Source: Maritimibacter dapengensis (GTDB taxonomy: Bacteria > Pseudomonadota > Alphaproteobacteria > Rhodobacterales > Rhodobacteraceae). Taken from it: a stretch of 64,000 bases of DNA. The position numbers and the translations under genes are program-made. The notes below the pieces were generated by a model. The model had not been told where the DNA came from and did not search any database. It saw nothing but the letters and a program-made list of their open reading frames with translations. The stretch spans positions 62,001 through 126,000 of the forward strand of contig NZ_JAHUZE010000003.1 of assembly GCF_019218265.1 (NCBI RefSeq), given 5' to 3'. This document shows, piece after piece, positions 36,484 through 44,878 of the stretch; position 1 is the first letter of the stretch, and every line of letters starts with the position of its first letter.

Positions 36484-37023
36484 CTATTTCTCCAACTCTT
36501 TCGCATGAAGCCAATCGGCGTGCTGTGGCGCTTTCTTGGTGCGCGACCATTCTTCGAGCATGTCCCATTTGACGTCGTCCAGCCGCGCAAGCATCGCCTC
36601 TTCCTCCGGATCCGGGCAGGCGAGTTCAACACGGTGCCCCGAGGGATCGAAGAAGTAGATGGAGTGGAAGATCGAGTGGTCGGTGACGCCAAGCACGTCT
36701 ACGCCGTTGGCCTCCAGGTGTTCCTTGAATTCGATCAGCGTGTCGCGATCCTTCACCTTGAAGGCGATGTGCTGGACCCATTCCGGGGTATTCGGGTCGC
36801 GGCCCATCTCGGGCTTGGTCGGCAGTTCGAAGAAGGCGAGGACGTTGCCGTCGCCCGCGTCGAGGAACAGGTGCATGTAGGGGTCGGGTTCATGCGTGGA
36901 GGGAACCTTGTCCTCGGCTATGGCGAGGATGAAGTCCATGTTCAGCATCTTTCCGTACCATTCGACGGTCTCTTTCGCATCCTTGCAGCGATAGGCGACG
37001 TGGTGGATTTTCTCGATCTTCAT
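36484..37023 (-). CDS. VOC (glyoxalase/dioxygenase) family protein
   Basis: 179 residues with the VOC fold: IHHVAYRCKDAKETVEWYGK, the internal VQHIAFKVKD block and a metal-type glutamate near HRVELACPDP. The two His and one Glu expected for metal binding can be picked out. Members include dioxygenases and isomerases. It is the third gene of the hydroxylase operon, so an action on an aromatic ring or ring-cleavage product is likely; the exact reaction is unknown. Confidence 0.85.
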   Translation of the reverse strand: MKIEKIHHVAYRCKDAKETVEWYGKMLNMDFILAIAEDKVPSTHEPDPYMHLFLDAGDGNVLAFFELPTKPEMGRDPNTPEWVQHIAFKVKDRDTLIEFKEHLEANGVDVLGVTDHSIFHSIYFFDPSGHRVELACPDPEEEAMLARLDDVKWDMLEEWSRTKKAPQHADWLHAKELEK

Positions 37024-37034
37024 GGTCTCTCTCC

Positions 37035-37226
37035 TCAGCCTTCGGCGGCCAGCGCGATGGCCTGGTTCAGAATGTCGGCATCACCCACCTGGTTGGCCAG
37101 GATCAGGACGAGGCGCGCATTGATCGCATCGCTTTCCTCTTTCGTCTTGCCCTCGTGGACCGCCAGAAGCGTCGCGTAGAAATCGTCGGGGGCGGTGATG
37201 TTCGGCTTGGTGTTCAGGTCGCTCAT
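37035..37226 (-). CDS. DUF2783 small protein, likely coupling protein of the hydroxylase (MhaB-like)
   Basis: 63 residues, soluble, largely helical (MSDLNTKPNITAPDDFYATL; LVLILANQVGDADILNQAI). It lies between the FAD hydroxylase and the VOC gene. In Pseudomonas putida the 3-hydroxyphenylacetate 6-hydroxylase needs a small partner, MhaB, of similar size encoded next to the flavoprotein MhaA. That match in size and context is why I suggest the role. The start at 37226 follows a GGAG ribosome site. Confidence 0.75.
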   Translation of the reverse strand: MSDLNTKPNITAPDDFYATLLAVHEGKTKEESDAINARLVLILANQVGDADILNQAIALAAEG

Positions 37227-37237
37227 GTCTGTGCTCC

Positions 37238-38860
37238 TCACGCGCGGGCGGTGGCGATGTTGACGGCGCGGTTGACCGAGGCCGTGTCGAAATGCGCCCA
37301 GCGGGCGGCGACATGCTGATCGGGCCGCATCAGGTAGACAGCGGATTTGGCCTCGCCAAGATAACGTTCGGCCAGCTCCGGGTTGTCCTTTGAGGACAGC
37401 GCGAGGCGCGTGACCTCGATCCCGTCCACGTCGAGGCTCTCGGGCGCGTCGGCGTCGATGGTCATCAGGATGAAGCGGTTACCGATCATCGACAGCAGCC
37501 AGTCGTCGCCAATCGGTGCATCCACCATCGGCGCGCCGACACGGGTGCGCGCGGGCGCACCGGGAAGCGAGTCGGGGCCATTGAGAGACAGCCCGTCATA
37601 GACGCAAGGCACCGACAGGCGGCCCGAATTGACCAGCGGGCGGGCAAACTCGTGTTTGGCCGCGAGCGTCAGCACCGCATCGCGGAAGGTCTTGGACACC
37701 TCGGACTTGGGCGTGATGAAATCGGTCGAGCGGGTGGAGTTCAGGATGTTCTCGTCCGCGCCGTAGACCCGTTCTTCGGAATAGCTGTCGAGCAGCGCCT
37801 CGGGCGCCTGCCCTTTCAGCACCATCCCCAGTTTCCAGCCCAGGTTGTCCACGTCCTGCATCCCCGAGTTCGCGCCGCGCGCGCCGAAGGGCGACACCTG
37901 GTGCGCTGCGTCGCCCGCGAAGAACACACGGCCATGGCGGAAGCTCCCCATCCGCTTGCACTGGAACGTGTAGATCGAGGACCAGACCATCTCGTACTCC
38001 ACGTCCCCCAGCATGGCGTCGAGGCGGCGGCGGATATTCTCCTCCTTCATTTCTTCCTTGCGGTCCACGTCCCAGCCGATCTGGAAGTCGATGCGCCAGA
38101 CGTCGTCGGGCTGTTTGTGCAGGAGCGTCGAAGCGCCCGAGCCGTGGGTCGGTTCGAACCAGAACCAGCGCTCGGTCGGGAACTCCACGTCCTTCATCTT
38201 GATATCGGCGATGAGGAAGCTGTCCTGGAACACCTTGCCGGTGAAGTCCTGGCCAAGCATGTCGCGTAGGGGCGAATTGGCACCGTCGGCCGCGACCAGC
38301 CAGTCGGCCTCGATCTTGTAGGGCCCGTCCGGCGTCATCACGTCGAGCACGACGTGGTCGTCCTTCACCTCGATCGCATCGACGCGGTTCTTGCCGCGGA
38401 TCTCGATCGGCTTGCCCTCGGCCTGAAGCGCGCGCAGGCGGTCGACCATGAAGCGCTCGAAATAGGGCTGTTGCAGGTTGATGAAGGCCGGGTACTTGTG
38501 GCCCTCCTCGGGGAGCAGGTTGAACTCGTAGATCTGGCCCTCCTTGTGAAAGACCTTGCCGAGGTTCCACACGACGCCCTTGTCGACCATCGGCTCGCCG
38601 CAGCCGTAACGATCCGCAACCTCGAGACAGCGCTTGGCGAAACAGATCGCGCGGCTGCCCATGCCGATGCCTTCGTGGTCGTCGAGCACCACGACCGGAA
38701 TGTCCTGCATCCCGAGATCGAGCGCCGTCGCCACCCCGATCGGCCCGCCGCCCACGACAACGACCGGATGGCGCACTGCCTCCGCCTTGTCCTGATCCGC
38801 ATGCTTCTCATACGGATAAATCTTGTGCGCCAGAGTGTAGCGGTCGTCGAAATCCAGCAT
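37238..38860 (-). CDS. FAD-dependent aromatic hydroxylase (MhaA-like)
   Basis: 540 residues of the flavoprotein monooxygenase (MhpA/PheA/TetX) family. The FAD-binding GxGxxG is VVVGGGPIGVATALDLG (about 35-51), and the second FAD motif is FFAGDAAHQVSPFGARGANS (about 315-335); a thioredoxin-like C-terminus follows. It would hydroxylate an aromatic ring with NAD(P)H and O2. Next to a homogentisate operon and a 63-residue partner, 3-hydroxyphenylacetate 6-hydroxylase is the best guess. The start at 38860 follows GGGAGGAG; a start five codons upstream is less well placed. Confidence 0.9.
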   Translation of the reverse strand: MLDFDDRYTLAHKIYPYEKHADQDKAEAVRHPVVVVGGGPIGVATALDLGMQDIPVVVLDDHEGIGMGSRAICFAKRCLEVADRYGCGEPMVDKGVVWNLGKVFHKEGQIYEFNLLPEEGHKYPAFINLQQPYFERFMVDRLRALQAEGKPIEIRGKNRVDAIEVKDDHVVLDVMTPDGPYKIEADWLVAADGANSPLRDMLGQDFTGKVFQDSFLIADIKMKDVEFPTERWFWFEPTHGSGASTLLHKQPDDVWRIDFQIGWDVDRKEEMKEENIRRRLDAMLGDVEYEMVWSSIYTFQCKRMGSFRHGRVFFAGDAAHQVSPFGARGANSGMQDVDNLGWKLGMVLKGQAPEALLDSYSEERVYGADENILNSTRSTDFITPKSEVSKTFRDAVLTLAAKHEFARPLVNSGRLSVPCVYDGLSLNGPDSLPGAPARTRVGAPMVDAPIGDDWLLSMIGNRFILMTIDADAPESLDVDGIEVTRLALSSKDNPELAERYLGEAKSAVYLMRPDQHVAARWAHFDTASVNRAVNIATARA

Positions 38861-38945
38861 GATGGCTCCTCCCAATTACCGTGCCGAGGATGGCCCCGCT
38901 CAGCGGAACGCAATTCCTGCTTCGCGATGTGGATGCCGCATTTTC

Positions 38946-38959
38946 ATTGCAAATGCAAC
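38946..38959. promoter_or_regulatory. MarR operator, copy 1 (hydroxylase promoter)
   Basis: ATTGCA-AA-TGCAAC, the first of three related 14-base palindromes around the MarR gene; here 86 bases upstream of the hydroxylase start. Confidence 0.5.
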
Positions 38960-39022
38960 GTTTTTGATTTGCGCAGGTCTCAAATCCATGTGAGGCAGGG
39001 CCCGGACGCGGCAATTCTGGTG

Positions 39023-39454
39023 TCAGTCTGGCTCTTTCACAGCACGAATCAACCCATCCACACCGCGCTCCAAGGCAGTGCGATCGGCGTCCGCCATACG
39101 CGCCAATACATTTCTGGCCCGCGCTTCGACCCGTGGAAAAAGCTCGCGAAAATGCCGACGCCCTTTTTCGGTACAGCGATAGTCCCTCAATCGCCGGTCC
39201 GTCGTCGAAGCCTCACCGCTGATGAGGCCCTTGCTTTCAAGCTTCTGGGCTGCGCGGCTGATTTGAACCTTGTCGAGGGACGAGCGTTGGGACAGCGCCT
39301 TGGACGTCAAGCACTCGACGTCGGCGAGCAGGAAAAGGACACGCCATTCCTCCCGCGATAGCCCGCCTTCTCGTCGGTAGACATCCTCGAGCTCATGCGA
39401 AAGGGCAGCGGCAGCGACAGCGAGTTGGTAAGGGAAGAAGGATTCGATACTCAT
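39023..39454 (-). CDS. MarR-family regulator of the homogentisate region
   Basis: 143 residues with a MarR winged helix: REEWRVLFLLADVECLTSKA, LSQRSSLDKVQISRAAQKLE (recognition) and TDRRLRDYRCTEKGRRHF (wing). It probably senses an aromatic acid and represses both flanking operons and itself. Three copies of the palindrome GTTGCA-N2-TGCAAC or close variants lie in the flanking promoters. Confidence 0.9.
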   Translation of the reverse strand: MSIESFFPYQLAVAAAALSHELEDVYRREGGLSREEWRVLFLLADVECLTSKALSQRSSLDKVQISRAAQKLESKGLISGEASTTDRRLRDYRCTEKGRRHFRELFPRVEARARNVLARMADADRTALERGVDGLIRAVKEPD

Positions 39455-39476
39455 TGACTAGCCTCTTACCTTTATC

Positions 39477-39490
39477 GTTGCAGGTGAAAC
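39477..39490. promoter_or_regulatory. MarR operator, copy 3 (MarR promoter, degenerate)
   Basis: GTTGCA-GG-TGAAAC, one mismatch from the palindrome, 23 bases upstream of the MarR start; consistent with autoregulation. Confidence 0.4.
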
Positions 39491-39545
39491 TATAAGAGCC
39501 CAACTCACAAGCCCTTGATCACGATCAAGGCGACGTCTTGACTTT

Positions 39546-39559
39546 GTTGCATTTGCAAC
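39546..39559. promoter_or_regulatory. MarR operator, copy 2 (hmg promoter)
   Basis: GTTGCA-TT-TGCAAC, a perfect palindrome, 56 bases upstream of the MBL-hmgA operon start. Confidence 0.55.
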
Positions 39560-39614
39560 GATATAGAGCGGAAAGCGATACAACGTTCCCGCGGGAGCAT
39601 GGAAGGATTGGACA

Positions 39615-40565
39615 ATGGCAAAGGCATTCGCGTCGCAAGGCGACATGACCGAGAAGACGATTTCTTTCACCGAGGTCGGTGACGGGCTTTACGCCTTCAC
39701 CGCCGAGGGCGACCCGAACACCGGGGTCATTATCGGGGACGAGAGCGTCATGATCGTGGAAGCGCAGGCCACACCGCGCCTTGCGCGCAAGGTCATCGAA
39801 TGTGTGCGTGGCGTGACCGACAAGCCGATTTCCCATGTCGTTCTGACCCATTATCACGCGGTGCGCGTGCTGGGCGCCTCGGCCTATGGCGCCCGCGAAA
39901 TCATCATGTCCGACGTCGCTGCCGGCATGGTCGAAGAGCGCGGGCAAGAGGACTGGGACAGCGAGTTCGGCCGCTTCCCGCGCCTGTTTGAGGGCCACGA
40001 GGAAATCCCAGGCCTGACCCGCCCGACCACGACCTTCTCGGACAAGATGACAGTCTATCTCGGCAAGCGCCGCGTCGACATCATGAAGCTCGGACGCGCC
40101 CACACCGCGGGCGACGCGGTGATCTGGGTGCCGGATCAGGAGGTCATGTTCACCGGTGACATCGTGGAATATCACTCCGCCTGCTACTGCGGCGACGGGC
40201 ATTTCGCGGATTGGGGCAACACTCTCGACGCGATCGCCGCTTTCGAGCCGAAGAGCATCGCGCCAGGGCGCGGAGACGCACTTGTGGGTGAAGAGATGGT
40301 TGCAAAGGCGCTCGAAAACACCCGCGATTTCGTGGACTCGACCTATGCGCCAGTGGCCCGCATCGTGGCGCGGGGCGGCACGCTCAAGGAAGCTTGGGAC
40401 GCAGTGCGCGCATCCTGCGACCCGAAATTTGCGGACTATGCGATTTACGAGCATTGCCTGCCGTTCAACGTGGCCCGCGCCTATGACGAAGCCCGCGGCA
40501 TCGACACGCCCCGCGTCTGGACCGCCGAGCGCGACCAACAGATGTGGAATGACTTGCAAGGCTGA
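39615..40565 (+). CDS. Metallo-beta-lactamase-fold hydrolase with altered metal motif
   Basis: 316 residues of MBL fold. The first motif reads LTHYHAVRVLGASAY: two His remain, but the Asp-His of HxHxDH are replaced by Val and Arg. Later metal-type residues are present in GRAHTAGDAVIWVPD and MFTGDIVEY. It may bind one metal or act on an unusual substrate. First gene of the homogentisate operon, 18 bases before the hmgA frame, so it may hydrolyse a pathway thioester or lactone. Confidence 0.85.
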   Translation: MAKAFASQGDMTEKTISFTEVGDGLYAFTAEGDPNTGVIIGDESVMIVEAQATPRLARKVIECVRGVTDKPISHVVLTHYHAVRVLGASAYGAREIIMSDVAAGMVEERGQEDWDSEFGRFPRLFEGHEEIPGLTRPTTTFSDKMTVYLGKRRVDIMKLGRAHTAGDAVIWVPDQEVMFTGDIVEYHSACYCGDGHFADWGNTLDAIAAFEPKSIAPGRGDALVGEEMVAKALENTRDFVDSTYAPVARIVARGGTLKEAWDAVRASCDPKFADYAIYEHCLPFNVARAYDEARGIDTPRVWTAERDQQMWNDLQG

Positions 40566-40589
40566 TCCTGAAACTCAGGGAGTATGACC

Positions 40590-41942
40590 ATGACGACTCA
40601 CGACCTTCCCAAGGGCATGATCCGCGCGACGGACACGACGGGCACGCATGAAGGCTACATGCCCGGTTTCGGGAACGACTTCGAGACCGAGGCGCTGCCC
40701 GGCGCTTTGCCGCAGGGCATGAATTCGCCGCAGAAATGCAACTACGGCCTTTATGGTGAGCAGCTGTCGGGCACCGCGTTTACGGCGCACCCCCCGGAGC
40801 GGACCTGGACCTATCGGATCCGTCCGAGCGTGAAGCATTCGACCCGTTACACCCGGATTGACCTGCCCTACTGGAAGTCCGCTCCCCATACGCCGGAGGA
40901 CGTCACAAGTCTTGGCCAGTATCGCTGGGACCCGGTGGAGGCCGAGGGTGACCTCACGTGGCTGACCGGCATGCGCACGATGACCACGGCGGGTGACGTG
41001 AATACGCAGGTGGGCATGGCGAGCCACGTCTACCTCGTGACGACCTCGATGGTCGATGAATACTTCTACTCTGCCGACAGTGAGCTGCTCGTCGTGCCGC
41101 AGCAGGGCAAGCTTCGCTTCGCAACCGAACTAGGCGTGATCGACGTGGAGCCCCAGGAAATCGCCATCCTGCCCCGCGGGCTGGTCTATCGCGTCGAAGT
41201 GCTAGAGGGGCCCTGCCGTGGCTTCGTCTGCGAAAACTACGGTCAGAAATTCGAGCTTCCGGCCCGTGGCCCCATCGGAGCCAACGCGCTTGCCAATCCG
41301 CGCGACTTCAAGGCGCCGGTCGCGGCCTACGAGGACCGCGAAGTGCCCTCGACGCTCACGATCAAGTGGTGCGGCCAGTTCCACGAAACGAAGATCGCGC
41401 AAAGCCCGCTCGACGTGGTGGCGTGGCACGGTAATTACGCGCCCTACAAATACGATCTGAAGACCTACTGCCCGGTCGGTGCGATCCTGTTCGACCACCC
41501 GGACCCGTCGATCTTCACGGTTTTGACCGCACCTTCGGGCGTGCCGGGGACGGCGAATATCGACTTCGTGCTGTTCCGGGATCGTTGGATGGTGGCGGAA
41601 AACACGTTCCGCCCGCCGTGGTATCACAAGAACATCATGTCCGAGTTGATGGGCAACATCTATGGCCAATACGACGCGAAGCCGCAGGGCTTCGTGCCGG
41701 GCGGTATGTCGCTTCACAACATGATGCTGCCGCACGGGCCGGACAAAAACGCTTTCGAAGGCGCGTCCAATTCTAACCTCGGGCCGGAGAAGCTCGAAAA
41801 CACCATGTCCTTCATGTTCGAGACCCGGTTCCCGCAGCACTTGACCGAGTTCGCCGGCAAGGAAGCCCCGCTTCAGGACGACTACATCGACTGCTGGGAC
41901 AGTCTCGAGAAGAAGTTCGACGGCACGCCGGGGCTCAAATGA
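40590..41942 (+). CDS. hmgA: Homogentisate 1,2-dioxygenase
   Basis: 450 residues, full length. Iron ligands lie in the region [16 protein letters not shown] and [29 protein letters not shown] is the family opening. It cleaves homogentisate to maleylacetoacetate. Two close ATGs exist (40584, 40590); GGGAG is seven bases before the second, which I prefer. Its stop overlaps maiA (ATGA). Confidence 0.96.
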   Translation: MTTHDLPKGMIRATDTTGTHEGYMPGFGNDFETEALPGALPQGMNSPQKCNYGLYGEQLSGTAFTAHPPERTWTYRIRPSVKHSTRYTRIDLPYWKSAPHTPEDVTSLGQYRWDPVEAEGDLTWLTGMRTMTTAGDVNTQVGMASHVYLVTTSMVDEYFYSADSELLVVPQQGKLRFATELGVIDVEPQEIAILPRGLVYRVEVLEGPCRGFVCENYGQKFELPARGPIGANALANPRDFKAPVAAYEDREVPSTLTIKWCGQFHETKIAQSPLDVVAWHGNYAPYKYDLKTYCPVGAILFDHPDPSIFTVLTAPSGVPGTANIDFVLFRDRWMVAENTFRPPWYHKNIMSELMGNIYGQYDAKPQGFVPGGMSLHNMMLPHGPDKNAFEGASNSNLGPEKLENTMSFMFETRFPQHLTEFAGKEAPLQDDYIDCWDSLEKKFDGTPGLK

Positions 41943-42568
41943 AGCTCTACACCTACTGGCGGTCCACGACGTCTTACCGGGTGCGGATCGCCTTGAACCT
42001 GAAGGGGGTCGACTACACGTCTGTCCCCGTCGATCTGGTGGCGGGCGATCAGCGGTCCGACGCGTATGCCGGCGTCAATCCGGGGCTGGGCGTTCCCGCT
42101 CTAGTTCTCGACGACGGGACAACCTTGACCCAGAGCATGGCGATCCTCGACTGGTTGGAAGACACCCATCCTGAGCCTGCACTCTTGCCCACGGACCCCA
42201 TTGAGCGCGCCCACGCGCGCGCGGCGGCGCTCGGGATCGCAACGGACATCCATCCGGTAAACAACTTGCGCGTGGTCGGACGGCTCAAGTCGATGGGCCA
42301 TACGCAGGATGAGGCCATCGATTGGATGAACCATTGGATGACGGAGGGGTTCGCCGCGTTTCAGACGCTGATTCGGCCGGATACGCCGTTCTGCTTTGGT
42401 GACACGCCGGGGCTGGCTGACATCTGCCTCGTTCCGCAGCTCTACAACGCGCGGCGTTGGGGCACCGACCTTGCCCCATTCGCCCGCCTCACCGAGATCG
42501 AAGGGCGATGCCTCGCCCTTCCCGCCTTCGACGCCGCGCGCCCCGAGGCGCAGGCCGACGCGACCTGA
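41939..42568 (+). CDS. maiA: Maleylacetoacetate isomerase (zeta-class GST)
   Basis: 209 residues with the GST fold and the zeta-class motif [18 protein letters not shown] near the N-terminus, then [14 protein letters not shown]. It isomerises maleylacetoacetate to fumarylacetoacetate with glutathione. Overlaps hmgA by four bases. Confidence 0.93.
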   Translation: MKLYTYWRSTTSYRVRIALNLKGVDYTSVPVDLVAGDQRSDAYAGVNPGLGVPALVLDDGTTLTQSMAILDWLEDTHPEPALLPTDPIERAHARAAALGIATDIHPVNNLRVVGRLKSMGHTQDEAIDWMNHWMTEGFAAFQTLIRPDTPFCFGDTPGLADICLVPQLYNARRWGTDLAPFARLTEIEGRCLALPAFDAARPEAQADAT

Positions 42569-42580
42569 AAAGGACATGAC

Positions 42581-43813
42581 ATGACAGACCTGAAACGCTC
42601 CTGGGTGGACAGCGCGAACAGCGCGGACACGCCCTTTCCGCTAAACAACCTGCCCTATGGCGTCTTCTCGACCGGCGGGGAACCGCGTTGCGGGACCGCC
42701 ATCGGGGACCAGATCCTCGACCTCGCCGCGATGGAGGCGGATGGGGAGATCGACGCAGGCGGCACGCTTCAGACCGGGAGCTGGAACGCGTTCATGGCGC
42801 AGGGCAATAAGGCCTGGGCAGCATTCCGTGACACGCTGACCGAGCGGCTCGCCGAGGACGGCGACGAAAGCCTGTCGAAATACCTCGTTCCGCAGACGGA
42901 CGCGACGCTGCACATGCCGTTCACCGTGTCGGAATATACCGATTTCTACGCGGGCAAGCACCACGCGTTCAACGTTGGCACCATGTTCCGTGGGCCCGAG
43001 AACGCGCTCCCGCCGAACTGGCTTCACATTCCTATCGGTTACAACGGCCGCGCCTCGTCTGTCGTGCTCTCGGGCACCGACGTGATCCGTCCCAACGGCC
43101 AGCTCAAGGGTCCGGATGACGAGATGCCACGCTTCGGTCCCTCGCAGCGGTTCGACATCGAGCTCGAGATGGGGGCCATCGTCGGCACCGCTTCGAATGG
43201 GCCGATCTCGGTGGCCGAGGCCTTTGAGAACATCTTCGGTTACGTGCTCTTGAACGACTGGTCGGCGCGCGACATCCAGGCGTGGGAGTATCAGCCACTT
43301 GGTCCGTTCCAAGCCAAGGCGACCGCGACCACGATCAGCCCGTGGATCGTGACCGCCGCCGCGCTGGAGCCCTTCCGCACGTCGACGCCGGAACGGGAAA
43401 AGCCGCTCCTCGATTACCTGAAAGAGCCGGGGCCGATGCTGTATGACATCGACCTCGAAGTTACGATGGCGCCGGACGGCGGCGCGGAAACCACGATCAC
43501 GCGTACCAACTACAACGTGATGTATTACTCCGCCGCGCAGCAACTGGCTCATCACACGACGTCGGGCTGCCCGATGCGGGTTGGCGACCTCCTCGGCTCC
43601 GGCACGATCTCGGGTGAGACCAAGGAAAGTCGTGGGTCGCTTTTGGAACTATCGTGGGGCGGCAAGGAACCGGTCGAGCTGGCCAATGGCGAAACCCGCA
43701 CATTCATTCAGGACGGCGATACGCTTACCCTCAAGGGCGCGGCCCACGGTGACGGGTACCAGATCGGCTTTGGCGATTGCGTCGGGAGGCTGAAACCCGC
43801 GCGAGAAGTGTAA
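42581..43813 (+). CDS. fahA: Fumarylacetoacetase
   Basis: 410 residues. Family blocks DFYAGKHHAFNVGTMFRG and NDWSARDIQAWEYQPLGP mark the catalytic and metal site. It splits fumarylacetoacetate into fumarate and acetoacetate, the last step of the pathway, giving dicarboxylate to the TCA cycle. It ends the operon; I see no strong terminator after it. Confidence 0.95.
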   Translation: MTDLKRSWVDSANSADTPFPLNNLPYGVFSTGGEPRCGTAIGDQILDLAAMEADGEIDAGGTLQTGSWNAFMAQGNKAWAAFRDTLTERLAEDGDESLSKYLVPQTDATLHMPFTVSEYTDFYAGKHHAFNVGTMFRGPENALPPNWLHIPIGYNGRASSVVLSGTDVIRPNGQLKGPDDEMPRFGPSQRFDIELEMGAIVGTASNGPISVAEAFENIFGYVLLNDWSARDIQAWEYQPLGPFQAKATATTISPWIVTAAALEPFRTSTPEREKPLLDYLKEPGPMLYDIDLEVTMAPDGGAETTITRTNYNVMYYSAAQQLAHHTTSGCPMRVGDLLGSGTISGETKESRGSLLELSWGGKEPVELANGETRTFIQDGDTLTLKGAAHGDGYQIGFGDCVGRLKPAREV

Positions 43814-44085
43814 GATCGGCACACTAGGTCGACCCAAACTTTATCACACGAAAAGGAACTGAAACACGGCGACTTCAGTCACTACAGATGCCTCCGCCCA
43901 TTGTCTGTCTGGTTTCACCTCTCGGACGATAAGGACTATGGACCGAGGCACTGACTTGACATACTTGACGATCAAGTCACATTTTCGCCCAAAAAAAATT
44001 TTGTAGGCGTGTTACACGCTCGGACGGCTGCTATTTTGAGGGAAAGCCCGACCAGTCGCCAGATCGGAACACAGGAGAGCAGAGA
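43814..44085. other. A+T-rich intergenic region before the polysaccharide locus
   Basis: 272 bases without a gene, where base composition shifts towards A+T. GACTTGA (43953-43959) and TCAAGTC (43972-43978) form an inverted repeat with a nested ACTTGA-CGA-TCAAGT, and TTGACA overlaps its left arm (43956). AAAAAAAATTTT follows at 43991. Probably the sulfotransferase promoter with an operator. Confidence 0.45.
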
Positions 44086-44820
44086 GTGCCGTTCTTTCGT
44101 GCAGATTCAAAATTGATTTTTTTTGCTCACGTGCCGAAGTGTGCAGGGTCATCAATGTTTAAGTACCTTGAAGAGCGCTTCGGGTCAGTCGCGTTTTATG
44201 ATGGAAGGATGCATTTTCTTCCCGAACAGGAGCGTTGGTCCCGCTCATCACCACAGCATATCGACGTCGCGACCTTTGAGCGCATTTTCCCGAAGAATTT
44301 TTTCGACGCCACTTTCGCTTTTGTTCGACACCCCGTGTCACGCATGGTCAGCGCATATCATTTCCAACAGGACATCGAGCGTTCCGTGCCACCGGATGTA
44401 ACGCTGCTCGAATGGCTCGACAGCATCACAGAAGCGCGCAAGGCTGACCCGTTTGTCTTCGACAACCACGTTCGCCCGATGAGCGAAATCGTTCCCGGAG
44501 ACGCAAAGGTTTTTCGGTTGGAAGAAGGGACAGCTCCCTTCATCGATTGGCTCGACGAATTGACTGGAAACAACGGTGGTCCCCGTGAATTGCCGAAAGT
44601 GAATGAACAAGGGTCGCGCAAGAACGGAAAGAAACCCAAGACGAAGCCCACTGACGAAGAGATCGAGAAAATCATGGATATTTACCAGATGGACTTCGAT
44701 CGCTTCGGATACTCGGCCGATGTTTCTGAATTGAAGAAACCGCACACGCCAAACCACTCTAAATCGTCCACAACGACGAACTCGTTGCGAAAATTTCTGC
44801 GGTCGTTCGGAGGATCGTGA
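44086..44820 (+). CDS. Sulfotransferase family protein
   Basis: 244 residues. The PAPS 5'-phosphosulfate loop is HVPKCAGSSMF (about 15-25) and the 3'-phosphate site is FAFVRHPVSRMVSAY, the hallmarks of sulfotransferase family 2. It would transfer sulfate from PAPS to a sugar hydroxyl of the exopolysaccharide. It starts with GTG at 44086 after AGGAGAGC. The C-terminus is rich in Lys and Ser. Confidence 0.88.
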   Translation: MPFFRADSKLIFFAHVPKCAGSSMFKYLEERFGSVAFYDGRMHFLPEQERWSRSSPQHIDVATFERIFPKNFFDATFAFVRHPVSRMVSAYHFQQDIERSVPPDVTLLEWLDSITEARKADPFVFDNHVRPMSEIVPGDAKVFRLEEGTAPFIDWLDELTGNNGGPRELPKVNEQGSRKNGKKPKTKPTDEEIEKIMDIYQMDFDRFGYSADVSELKKPHTPNHSKSSTTTNSLRKFLRSFGGS

Positions 44821-44878
44821 GGTCAAGGTCGAACTCGGAACGCGCTCGACCGCATCTCTCACCGATAACGCCGTTGCC

